In this document: positions 8,566 to 19,375 of the stretch, one piece after another
How positions within the stretch are numbered: the first letter of the stretch is position 1
Layout of the letters: every line of letters starts with the position of its first letter
DNA from: Diatrype stigma
Taxonomy: Eukaryota; Ascomycota; Sordariomycetes; Xylariales; Diatrypaceae
NCBI GenBank assembly: GCA_022225965.2
Contig: JAKJXP020000203.1
Location: forward strand, 1 to 24,753
Direction of reading: 5' to 3'
Length of the DNA stretch: 24,753 nt
The notes under the pieces: model-generated
Seen by the model: the letters and a program-made list of their open reading frames with translations, nothing else
Told to the model about the DNA's origin: nothing
Databases searched by the model: none
Position numbers and translations under genes: made by a program

Positions 8566-9892
8566 CCTGAACCTGCCTGCGACCAGATGCCTGCTTGGGA
8601 TATCTGTACGGGGGCTATAGAAGAGTCCGCGGGGTGAGGTTGAAGACGTCTAGGAGAGCTAGAGTTCCCCAGACTGGCAGCCTTGTGCAGGTCGAGGTGC
8701 TGACGGGCGTCATACAGCGCTAAGAAAAAGGGTGTGCAGTGGTTGATGGCTCAAGGGATGATGATTGCCTCTACATAATATAATATAACCGAGATTGCGT
8801 ATACGGTGGTAGTAGGTGGCTGTACTGCAGTTGGTTCGTCAGGGAGCCGGGTGATACGTACATAAACCGGGTTCGAAATTCATAGTGTAAATTGTTCCAG
8901 ATATACACAGGTGTACTATAAATATCAATGCTTTAATGTCTGCCAGAACTTCTGTAGCATTACGATTTGAATCATGAAGTACTGATATTCAAGGGGGAGT
9001 TACTACCACTACAACGCTATAACAGCAAGGTAAACGCAGCACGGGCATATTCTAAAGAATTTACCAATGACATCCTGAGCGTAAGATATCGTGGGCTATG
9101 TAACGTACTACGGTATGGATCATGATCCCAGCCCATATAGTTACATAGTCTAGTAGCATACACCAGCTGGTTTGACTATTGCCAGGGCCCCCTAGACACC
9201 GGTAGCAAAGTTCCGGGGACGAATAAGCCTCTATCGACCTCGATGGGCTCACGGCGAGGGTTGAATTTGTTGCCGGAGCACATTCCCAATGGTGGTGTGG
9301 TTCGAGAAGTACCGATAGTGGAGGGCTCGACGGTTTCACTTGCCAGAGCTGGGCTTAAGGCTTACCACTGGAGTCAGCTCGCCTTTCCTATATAGGAGAA
9401 GCGGTGCCACGTACGGGAATCGAACCTATTACTTTGTTATGGACTCACCAAGTACTACAGTAGCACTTGTTCCCCAATAAGAGAACGAATCGCGTGGATC
9501 GTGGATTCTATGTAGTGGCCAGTGCCCACACCCCGCAATGGCGCCACCAGACCGGAAATGCTACCACTTGATACGTACTTCTGTAGTTGAGGCTACTAAG
9601 TATTGCCCCCAGTATGGTCCCCAGGGCCCCTGTGCCGGCAGGGGTCTGCCGGTTGTACAGTACCTTGTAGAGATACTTGGGCTGACAACGTTCCACTTTT
9701 GGTGGTGGACGAAGTAGCGGCTATAATCCTTAGTTATTTATGTCTTATACCGTGGGTCCGTAACAGCCTCCTTAGGTACCTGTATCACCGGGATAAAGTT
9801 GTGCTTAATCCAGTGGCAGCGTTAAGGCGGCCGCCGTTGCGGGAAACTACCACAACGGTTCATCCAACAAGACATAGCATCAGAGAGCAGAG
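8566..9892. other. 1.3-kb intergenic region without a supported gene
   Basis: The genes on both sides point away from this region, so it should contain two promoters. Two G/C-rich palindromic patches (near 9620-9650 and 9530-9560) and an isolated tRNA B-box-like sequence on the minus strand (9416-9426) are visible. Short open frames show no motif or homology I recognise. Confidence 0.5.
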
Positions 9893-12229
9893 ATGTCGTG
9901 CGCATCAGGTCCTCAGACTACACGGAAGACCAAACTCACGGGCCTCCCGGAGTTAGGTTATGGAGATGATGAAGACGCCTGTGTTATTACAAGGACGGCG
10001 ATGTTCCCGTTGAAAGAACGGAGAGGACGTCGCTTGTTCCCCGTCATTGCTGTCACGACAGTCGCTCTGGCAGCACTCTCACGATACCAGCCAAGCATAC
10101 TCGGCTGCCAACTCAGCTTCCCATCTTGGAGGTCTCATGCCTCCACCCAACACCCAGCACTTGTTGAAGAATACTTCCCGCTGTCAGACCTGGAGGCCAT
10201 CCTGCTCTCCGAGCCCGACGCGTCTCGCGCCGCGGATTGGAGCTACTACTACACCTCGCAGAGCCACTTCCCGGGCGAGGGCGAAGCCCAAGGCCTCTGG
10301 ACCAAGAAGCAATGGGACGACTTCGGCATCCCGGAGACGGAGATCGTCACCTACAATGCGCCGGTAAGCGTGCCGGTCTCGCAACGGCTGGCGCTGATGG
10401 ACGCTTCCGAGCCTCTCGCCCCGTCTGTGCTGTACGAGGCCGGGCTGATGGAAGAGCTGCCGTCCGACGACCCGTCCGGGATCCGGACCCCTGCTTTCCA
10501 CGGGCAGTCCACCAGCGGGAACGTGACGGCCCAGTTCGTGTACGCGAACTTTGGCCGCGGCCAGGACTACGACGACCTGGAGCGGAACAACGTCTCGGTG
10601 GCGGGCAAGATCGCCATCGTCAAGTACGGCATGGGCTATCGGGCAGAGAAGATGACGATTGCGGCCGAGAGAGGCGCCGTCGGGGTCTTGACGTACACGG
10701 ATCCGCAGCAGGACGGCAACATCACAGAGGGGAACGGGTACAAAGCGTATCCGGACGGACCGGCTCGCCCCGAGACTTGCATCGAGAGAGGTTCGATAGG
10801 TTCAGTTCGTGAGTCTTGTCTTTTTCTTTTTCGCCTGAAACTCATTCCGCCCACCAGGCTATATGGAAAATTAATATCATTCATCAGGCAATGCCAGCGC
10901 CGGCAATCCCAGTGAACCGGGACGGTTCATCCCCTCCCTTCCAGTCTCCTACGGCGACATAGTCCCGTTTCTCAAGGCGCTCCACGGTCACGGCCCAAAG
11001 GCCGCGGACATGAGCAGCGGTTGGCATGGCGGCGGTTTGTACTACAAGGGAGTAGAATATCACGTCGGCCCATCGCCATCGCACATCGTCTTGAACCTGG
11101 ACAACCAGATGAGCTTCCCGGCCGAGGACGTGCACCAGGTGTTTGGCACCATCCCAGGCTCCATCGAGGATGAAGTGATCATTCTAGGGAACCATCGCGA
11201 CTCGTGGGGGCCCGGGGCCGGCGACTCCATCAGCGGTGCGGCAGCGCTGATGGAAGTCGTCCGAAGCTTCGGAACGGCATACCGGAAGGGCTGGCGGCCT
11301 CGGCGGACCATCATGTTCGTCAGCTGGGAGGGCTCAGAAGTCGGCCAGCTCGGGTCCCAGCCTTGGATCGCCTCGCATCTCCACTGGCTTCGGAAGACGG
11401 CTGTGGCATACCTGAACGTCGTCGTGGCAGCGGGGGGCACCCAGTTCCAAGTCAAAGCAACCCCCCTCCTACAAGAAGTGATCCACAGGGCCACGAAAGC
11501 GGTCGCTTCACCCCAGGGTGAAACGGTTTTTGATCACTGGGGCGGAGAGATGATCGCAGCCGGAGGGGGAGATGCCATCCCATTCCTCGAGACGGCCTGT
11601 GTGTCGACCATTGACTTCAGCTTTGGTGCCGTATATTGGGCCTACCACTCCAATTTCGATACCTTCGCTTGGATGAACACCAGTGGAGATCCAGGGTGGA
11701 AGTACCACGTCACATCCGCCAAGATCTGGTCTCTGGTCGCAGCATACTTGTCCGAGAGTCCCATCTTGCAGATCAAGGCTGCTCCGTATCCTGTCGCGAT
11801 GCAGAAATATGTCCAAAGGATCAGAGACTCCATCCCAGGCGCGGCGGCATCCTTCGACCTCGGGCCTCTAGACAATGCCATTGGCGAACTTCACAACGCG
11901 AGCCTGATCTTGGATGCCTACGCGTCCTCTCTCAGATCAACTCAGGCCGCTGAGAGGATTCGGCGGGTGAACGAAAAGTATCTGAACCTGGAACGCCAGT
12001 TCTGCTACAAGGGCCAGCATCTGGTCTATGAATTTTCTGCTTTCTACACAGATCCGCCAGAGTTCCCGCGCCTTTACTGGAGCCTAGAAGCAGGAGACTT
12101 GGAGGAAGCTCGGGTAAGCATGTCCTTCAAACCCCCTTTTCGCCGACATTCATGCTGACTATGACCAAGGGATGGATGGACATCATACTTGGCAGAATCA
12201 AAGATGCTGCTGATCTCGTGAAGTTGTGA
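9893..12229 (+). CDS. Glutamate carboxypeptidase II-like (M28B) type II membrane protein, probable pseudopeptidase
   Basis: Exons are 9893-10808, 10888-12113 and 12170-12229, giving 733 residues against about 750 in human GCPII. An Arg-rich cytosolic tail is followed by one hydrophobic anchor (48-63), a luminal/extracellular PA domain (about 213-285), an M28 peptidase-like domain (about 380-590) and a helical dimerisation domain (about 610-733). Family zinc-site positions can be followed with exact spacing: H408 (NHRDSW), D418 (GAGDSISG), E456 and H559 (AYHSNFD) are kept. The catalytic base position is Ser455 (WEGSEVG instead of WDAEEYG) and the Asp zinc ligand is Val484 (YLNVVVA instead of YLNVDVA). 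Peptidase activity is therefore unlikely, which recalls the transferrin receptor, a catalytically dead relative. An alternative acceptor for intron 1 near 10858 leads straight to a stop, so the acceptor at 10886-10887 was chosen. Reading frames are otherwise intact. Confidence 0.88.
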
Positions 12230-12854
12230 ATCAGGGCACCCGGCCGAACAAGGCAGCCGTAGGCCCAAATTGCACGCAATGGGTAGCTGAGATTGTAATT
12301 AGAACCTGTCATAGTGATTGTATGTTGCGCTCTATTAGCTCGAAATTCGAAATAAGGCTCAACAAACCACAAGCCTGTACCTACTGATAGATGCGACTCC
12401 AAAATCCGAATGTTGGCAAGAATTGCGATAGGCGGACCATAGGAAGCGTTCCGTCATGTTCAGCTTCGCCCTATATCTAGTATTGATTTCGCTGTCCATG
12501 TATCTACAAATCACAGCGCATAGCGGATCAAGTCTAAGATCTGGACAAACCGGTTGCCCAATAGCTTTCGAGTTGGCAGCAAGTATTGTCACAAGGCTGG
12601 GCCAAATAGACAAATGCAACACCAAGCCACCTGGGATCGTCTCTTGGTTTGCTAATAGCGAGTGAACCAAACAAGCGGGATTATCATCATCTGTGGCTCT
12701 GCCATGTAGAGAAAGGTAGGCATCGGAAAGAAATCTTGCCCCTTTAGATTGACACAAGCCAACCGTATTTTGATTTAAGTTACACGACACAAAACGAGCA
12801 AAGGTTGAGATCTATCACTCTACTGACCTAATGTCCTATGATGCCGATCCTTTC
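12230..12854. other. Intergenic region between convergent peptidase-like and VAS1 genes
   Basis: It holds the two 3' ends. No coding signal, RNA gene or repeat was found; short open frames here lack motifs. Confidence 0.5.
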
Positions 12855-15800
12855 CTACTCGAGCTTCAGCTGTCTGAACTGTTCAAGGGTTGTCTCAAGG
12901 CCATTCGCCTCGGTCTCTAGATCAGCCAGCTTCTGTTTCTCGACATTCTGCGTTGCGACGGCTGCCTTCTCCAGGTACACCGGATCATGAATGAGCTTGT
13001 GCTGCTTCTGGACAGCAGCACGAGTCTTCTCCAACTTCTTTGTCGCCTTGGCGATCTCCTCGTCGAAGTCGACGCGGTCCTTGACGTAGATGAAGACAGA
13101 CACCGCGCTGGACACGGGGAAAGCAACGCAGCCGGTAGGGCGAGTATCCTTCGGCGAGAGGATCTCAATTTCCATGGTGCCCTTTCCGCTGAGAGAACGG
13201 ATGGATGACTTCTGCTCGGACACGGTCTTGTGCGACGCTGCGTCGTAGGCCTGGATGAAGATCTTCGCCTCGTCCTTGGCTGCGTACTCAGCAACCAGGG
13301 ATCGGACACCCTTCGAGCAGCCCAGAACGATGTCGTAGGCAGCCTCAGCCTCCGGGTTTTCGAACTGTGGGTCCCATTCGGGGTACTTTGCCACGATAAT
13401 ACTCTTTGTTTCATCACCCGACCTCCTAGGCAGTCTTTGCCACAGTTCTTCTGTAATGAAAGGAAGGAATGGGTGGGAGAGGACGAGAGCCGCTTCAAGA
13501 ACAGTGTACAGTGTCTGGAGCGCAGAATTTACCTGGGCTTCTGATCCCTCCTGGATTAAAGCCTTAGAGTTCTCGATGAAGACATCGCACCTAGATGATG
13601 AACAGTTAGTCGAGCATAAGATAAGGCTGTTCTGGGGGCCGCTTACAGCTGGAAGTACCAGTAGGCGTATACATGGTTGGCACTGTGCATGAAATCTCTC
13701 TGCTCGAGAGCCTCGGTAATTTCCTTCGCAGCGTTGTTCATCTTCCTGAGAATCCAGAGCTCTGACAACGACTCGTTTCCAGTAAGAGCCGGCTGCTTCG
13801 CAGGAACAAAGTCCTTGACGGTATCCAGTTTGCCGAGGACATACTTGCAGGCGTTCCAGATTTTGTTGCAGAAACGCCTGTACAAGTGGATAACCTTAAC
13901 TTCGAAATTAATGTCGCCACCACCCGTGGTGTAGGCGATGAGAGCGAAGCGAAGAGCGTCTGCTCCGCATTCCGGAATACCTTGTGGGAATGCAGTCTTC
14001 TGGTACGAAGTAGCCTTCTTGACTTCGACGGGAGCAAGGTTGCCGGTAAGTAGCTTGTCATGTAGAGCTTGAAGCTCGATGCCGCGAATGACGTCCAAAG
14101 GATCAACAACGTTGCCGAGTGATTTGCTCATCTTTCGCCCATCGGAGTCACGAATCAAAGAGTGACAGAACACCTCAGAGAATGGCACCTGTCCAGTGAG
14201 CTTTATACCGAGGAAGATCATACGAGCAACCCAGAAGGGAATAATATCCCATCCAGTCTCAAGGACACTTGTAGGGAAAAGACGAGACATGTCAGGGGTG
14301 TCCTTGGGCCAGCCGAGAGTTGCGAAAGGCCAGAGACCAGAGCTGAACCATGTATCAAGGACGTCCTCGTCTCGAACCTATCATCTCGTACGTGAATCTA
14401 TTAGCTATTGGCCTCTGGCGAACTGGGAGATGAGAGTGTTCACTGGGAAACACAATCCCTAGCAACCCCGACCTGTGTAGATGAAAAGGGATAAGGGTGT
14501 TGACTAACCAGCTTGAACTTCTTGTCCGGCCATGCCTTCTTGGCCTTGGCGAGGGCTGTGTGCTAATTAGTATTGGACGCTCAGAGTAAGTGTTAGAATA
14601 GAACTGCCAAACCTTCTTCCTCAGTGCGTCCCGCGAACCACCTGTCGTTGGTATCAGGGCTTTCCTCCTCTCCTTCGAAGTGAATACGATACACGGGGCA
14701 CTGATGTCCCCACCACAGCTGTCTTGAGATGCACCAGTCGTTGATGTTTGCCATCCACTGAAGGTAATGCTTCTCCGCCGACTCGGGCTTAATCTTGATC
14801 TGTCCGGTTTGGACAGCTTTGACCTATAAGGCAAGTATGAGCAAATAAGACAAAAACATAAATAGCAGTTTATAGGTAGTGGGCCTTACGGCTGGTTCTG
14901 TGAGATCGGCCATCTTCACCCACCACTGTGGCTTCATGAGGGGCTCGACGACATCCTTGGTCCTCTCTGAAAGGGGTACAGTCATGGGGTTGTCCTTCTT
15001 ATCCACATAGAGACCGAGTTTCTTCAGATCGTCCTGGATGGTGTACCGGACGTCGAATCGCTTCTGGCCCTGGTACGCGCCACCGTTCTCGTTGATCAAT
15101 CCGTCATCTGTCAAGACGTTGATAAACTCGAGTTTGTGGGTCATGCCCAGCTTGAAATCATTGGGGTCGTGCGCTGGTGTCAATTTGACGGCACCCGTAC
15201 CGAACTCGCGGTCGACATATGTGTCGGCCACAATCGGAAGCCTCCGGCCCTCGATGAAGGGATGAACAGCAAACTTGCCCAGTAGGTGGGTGTACCGAGG
15301 ATCCTCGGGGTGAACGGCGATGCCGCTGTCACCTAGCATGGTCTCGATACGCGTTGTCGCAACCTCAATAGTCTCCTCCGAGTTCTCGATCGGATACTTG
15401 AAATGAACAATAACGCCGAACTCGACCTTTCTGTCGTAACCTGGTACGTCAAGAAGCGTCCGTCCTGACAACTCCTTGCTGTCCACCTCGACATTGCTGA
15501 GGGCCGTCGTCAATGTGGAATCCCAGTTGACTAGACGATTAGCTCGATAGATGATGCCCTCTTCGTGGAATCTGACGAAAACATCCGAGACAGCTGCTGA
15601 AAAGTGCTCGTCCTATTGAGGGTTTAGCATGAGTGTCGTAGCCACGGTGCGATCCCGGAACACGCACCATTGTAAACGCCTCTCTACTCCAATCAAGACT
15701 GCCTCCCATTTTTCTGATGGCATTGTTGATCTTCTGGTGGTAATCCTCCTTCCATTCCTGGACGAGCTTGACGAACTGTGTTCTGCCAAGATCATGCCTG

Positions 15801-16787
15801 GTCTGCTGTTTCTTTTTCCAAAGCGCCTTCTCCACCACGCTCTGTGTCGCAATGCCTTCGTGGCCGTCAGAATCATGGCAATTACCCAGTATATGTCAGG
15901 AGGAATCTTACCGGCATGGTCGCAACCGGGTAGCCACAATGTGGTCTTTCCCTTTTGCCGGTTATAGCGGATCATCAGGTCTTGCAGCGAGTTGCCCAGG
16001 GCGTGACCCATGCTGTTCAAGTCAGTGATCCTTGGTGCTGAGCTTCGAAGATATATGAGTAAAGAGGCTTACTGCAGGGCTCCCGTGACGTTCGGGGGAG
16101 GCACGACGATGACGAACTTGCCCTCTGGCTTGACGTTTCCTTCGGGCGTGAATTGCGGCTTGAAGTATCCCTCCTTTTCCCACCAAGAATACCAAGCCGA
16201 CTCAACAGCAACGGGGTGATACGAGGAATAATAGGGGTCGTCAAACGGCTTAAGCCGCTTCTTCTCTCCTTCTGGGGTATCCTCAACGTAAGGAGGTAGG
16301 ACCTCCACCTCGGCTTTTTTCGCCTTCTCCTTCTCCTTGGGGTTTTTCGCAGCGGCGGTGGCTGCCTCGGCTTTGGCAGCTTTCTTCTTCTCGTACATGG
16401 CTTGCTTTTCCGCCTTTTTACGCTCCTTTTCGAGCTCCTTCTCGGTCTTTACCTTGGCAGGGGCGGGAGCAGTGCCCGGGTTCTGGCCGGCATCCTGTTG
16501 AGGGTCGGCCGCGGCGACTGCCCCGCGAGGAACGTCTGTTAGCTAGACCTCCGCTCTAGGGCGTGACTGGACTTACCCGGGCTTCGTGCGCTGTTGGTAG
16601 CCATTGCCAATGTATTAGAAAATCGTCGGACGAACGGCACCGACAGGCGCGCGCGGAAAAGCGGTCGAAGCAACGTCGTGGTGATCGGTACAGGGTGACG
16701 CGGAGGGGGACGTTTGGCTTCGATTTGCAGCAGGCGACGCAGTTTAATCCTACTGGGAATTCTATTGGAAAACTGCCCCTCCTTCAT
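12855..16787 (-). CDS. VAS1: Valyl-tRNA synthetase (cytosolic and mitochondrial), nine exons
   Basis: It charges tRNA-Val with valine. Exons on the minus strand are 16787-16577, 16535-16073, 16012-15912, 15855-15668, 15612-14890, 14823-14613, 14555-14509, 14377-13647 and 13590-12855, giving 1136 residues. The eight introns (41-131 nt) keep frame. Class I signatures are HMGH (225-228, after PPPNVTGAL) and KMSKS (730-734). In between lie LPGCDHAG, the editing (CP1) region and [14 protein letters not shown]. The anticodon-binding domain and a C-terminal coiled coil (about 1065-1136) follow. A Lys-rich extension precedes the catalytic core. Two in-frame ATGs exist: 16787 adds a 61-residue Arg-rich mitochondrial-type leader, while 16604 gives a 1075-residue cytosolic form. 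Yeast VAS1 uses the same dual-start arrangement. No damage was seen. Intron 1 at 41 nt is unusually short. Confidence 0.95.
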
Positions 16788-18155
16788 AAGTTCAGGTCTT
16801 AACAAATTTACTGAGTCATAGAGCTCCCCGCGGTCGTTGCTCCAGTCCGGCCGATTAGGGCAGGGTTGTGGTTGGCTGGAATTGGAGTCACGTGCCACAG
16901 TTTGGAGGAATTAGCGCTTAGCCGCTATCCTCCACAGGCTACAGCAGCACCATTACTAGGTACATACATACATAGGTAATTATTGTACATACATACCTTG
17001 GTACTGTAGGTAGTACCGGACACACAGCATGCCCCAGGCGTGCGATTACAACACACATACCTATATAGGTAGTGGGCGATCCCTTAAACTCGGTGACAAA
17101 GGAGGGAAAAACACCAATACTATCCCCCGGGTCAGCTTGCGAGCCAGCCGCGAGGCAAGCTCCATGAACAAAGTCGAGGGTTAGTCATGTCAAAAAGAGG
17201 GAATGGCATACGTGCATTGTGCAAATCGAGCAGGCCATCGAGTCAGGGGGTGGTTAGCAGTTATAGAAGTGTCGCGATATAGGGGCTAGATAGGAGAGCT
17301 TGCATTATATAATTGGGTGGTCGGTACCTAGCGGCTTGGCGCACATTATACTAAGGTACATACTATGTAAGTAGGTAGTAGAGCTCTTCTGTTCCTTAGA
17401 CGTAGACGCTTATAAGTTATAAATACCAGGTGCCTGGACATTGGTAAGGCGCATTCATAATAACGTATTGGTAGTCGAGGTGTACGTCTTAGAAAACTTA
17501 TAGTTTACTGGATCTCCCAAGACTCCGTTACCATACGTTCGGAGCAAACTAATTATTACACAATTTGAAGACGGCGGTGTTGCAATGGCTGAACGGTATC
17601 CTAAGGTTGATGAGATCAGAACCTCTCCCGCCATCTCGGACGGCAACGCCATTAATTCATGTGACAAAGTTCGGATGTCTTGGTGAGGTTGGTTGAATTT
17701 ATTCATCGTTGCCACACCTGTATGGTACGTTCTTCAAGACGATGTCGAACTTCATAGCATGTAAGAATAAATAATTTCGGGAGTATTTAAGGGATTGGGC
17801 ATCTGCGGTGTGGCTCAGAAATTCTAGAAGCGTATAATTAGACTCAAATTCTAAGGCCATGTCGAAGATATAAGCTACGCATGTAATGGGACGCAGAATA
17901 TTAAACGAGAGAGCAAGCACACACCCACAGCCTAGACTTTGCATGTGCGACATGGACGTGTTGATTTGTGTCGTCTCGCCTCGGGCATCTGCGGGTCAGA
18001 CCTGCTCTAGGTTCTCACCCCTGAAGTCAGAAGTCCTCGTGCCATCATCCTGTCATCACCATATCTCATTCAGCAGAGGGCAACATTAGACGCTACGAAC
18101 ACACGTACGCTGGCCTTTGAACATCCAAGTTAGGAACACCATCGTAAAAAGCACC
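16788..18155. other. Gene-poor region upstream of VAS1
   Basis: It includes the VAS1 promoter and 5' leader near 16788-17100, with GTA/TAC-rich short iterations (such as CATACATACATA around 16963). From 17200 to 18155 nothing could be assigned; two adjacent minus-strand open frames at 17455-17953 have no recognisable domain. Confidence 0.45.
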
Positions 18156-18370
18156 AAAAAAATATGTTGCCTGGTCCGGGAATTGAACCCGGGTCTTCTT
18201 TTTCTTGCCATTTGTTTTTTCTCCCCTTTTTGTGGTGGTTTCGCACAGGGCGGAAGAATTACCCAGTCCTTTCTGTGGTGTACATTTTTGAAGTACAGCC
18301 ACAGGGTGGAATCGAACCCGAGCTGTTCTGGTAGGTGGCGAAGATGTGCTACCACTGCACCAACCTGGCT
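18156..18370 (-). ncRNA. tRNA-like RNA polymerase III unit (A box, two B boxes, T-run terminator)
   Basis: On the minus strand, 18370-18297 is a 74-nt tRNA-sized segment. It has a perfect D arm (GTGC-AGTGGTA-GCAC), an A box TGGTGCAGTGG (18352-18362) and a B box GGTTCGATTCC (18308-18318), but its anticodon and T stems do not pair. About 120 nt downstream is a second, perfectly paired T arm, CCGGG-TTCAATT-CCCGG (18176-18192), with B box GGTTCAATTCC. It is followed by ACCAGGC, which would pair at 6 of 7 positions with the 5' end GCCAGGT of the first segment. A T7 run (18156-18162) comes a few bases later and no earlier T4 run intervenes. This could be a split or inserted tRNA gene, a tRNA-derived SINE or a Pol III ncRNA. 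A normal functional tRNA is unlikely. Confidence 0.5.
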
Positions 18371-18648
18371 TTGGTTTGATTGTTTGTTGGAAGACTGATC
18401 TCTTATCTGTACTTATGTAGGTGTATGGTCAATGTGGTGGACCAGTATTACTACCCGAGTACCTGAGTACCTGAACACATCATTCAACAACCTCCAGCCT
18501 ATGGAGCATATTATTCCAGACTCATGACTAAGTGGGATGCATGTGACCGTTCGTTTGTACTGCTTTATCATATTGAGTAGTTAGGTATACAATGCAAGGC
18601 ATCGTACTCAAGTTGAATCGTAACGCATTGTGATCATTATAATCATCC

Positions 18649-18650
<2 letters not shown>

Positions 18651-18684
<34 letters not shown>
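18651..18684. repeat. (CT)17 microsatellite
   Basis: Seventeen uninterrupted CT dinucleotides. Such pyrimidine tracts are common in fungal intergenic DNA and are length-variable. Confidence 0.95.
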
Positions 18685-18689
<5 letters not shown>

Positions 18690-18776
18690 CTTGAAACACG
18701 TACATGCTTTGGTTATTCTGTGTCTGGAGGGGGTCGAGGACCGAAGCGAAAAAGTCCAGCACAATGGATGGGTAGA

Positions 18777-18802
18777 CCCCCCCCTTCTCTCCCCCCCCCC
18801 CC
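18777..18802. repeat. Poly-C tracts (8 and 12 C)
   Basis: Eight C (18777-18784) and twelve C (18791-18802) separated by TTCTCT. Length is likely uncertain in sequencing. Confidence 0.9.
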
Positions 18803-19375
18803 TCCCTTTCGATTTCAATCGGAAGCGTGTCCAGCTCGTTTGTATGAGTTGAGCTTTACTTCGAGAGGGAATGTAATTATGTAGGTAGATAAGTACGTAT
18901 GGATGTGTCTACAGCTAATACACGTAGAGAAGACCCCAATGAGCCTTTCACCCGAGTGATATCCTTTTCCCTCGCTCTTTACCTTCCTCTTCCAGGCACA
19001 GAATAGGCCGCGTGGAATTCATTGCAATCGTGACGAGGATCAACCCAACCGACACCGAAACAGAAATCAAGATTGAATTCAAACGAACCGCCCATTTCCT
19101 GCCGTTGCCTACAACACCTTCCATTCGCCGCCCATGATGCTATGTCTATGTAAATGGATATCGATGATGCTTGTATGCCCAGCCACTCTCGAAAAACTCC
19201 GTACTACCGAATAACTGGCAAGAAAATCAAATGCAAAACGCCGAAAAGAAAGAAACAGTGTGATCGGGAGTTGAGAAATGCTGAGGGGGTATACGCCTGT
19301 CTGCTGCAGAGAGAACGGAAAAGGTAAAGCAAACTTTGAAAGCAATACCCCGTAAAACACTGACTGTTAGCTGGA

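Larger units (their letters stand above)
18371..19375. other. Intergenic region downstream of the SP-RING gene
   Basis: It contains a CT microsatellite and poly-C tracts (listed separately) and, at its right end, the 3' UTR of the minus-strand SP-RING gene. No gene was seen. Confidence 0.5.

Noticed and set aside
9061..9339. 92-codon minus-strand frame
   Set aside because: No motif, biased composition, not linked to a promoter or to neighbours.
9404..9480. tRNA-like sequence on the minus strand with a B box GGTTCGATTCC
   Set aside because: The T stem, acceptor stem and A box do not form, and no Pol III terminator follows. It is at most a relic.
12456..12665. 69-codon frame between the two convergent genes
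   Set aside because: Hydrophobic start looks signal-like, but it is short, unsupported and sits in a 3' UTR interval.
13643..14290. Separate ValRS-like genes suggested by isolated open frames between 12.8 and 16.9 kb
   Set aside because: All join in phase through short GT...AG introns into one synthetase of the expected length.
17455..17953. Two adjacent minus-strand open frames
   Set aside because: No domain, no splice join that improves them, and low-complexity AT-rich surroundings. Probably chance.
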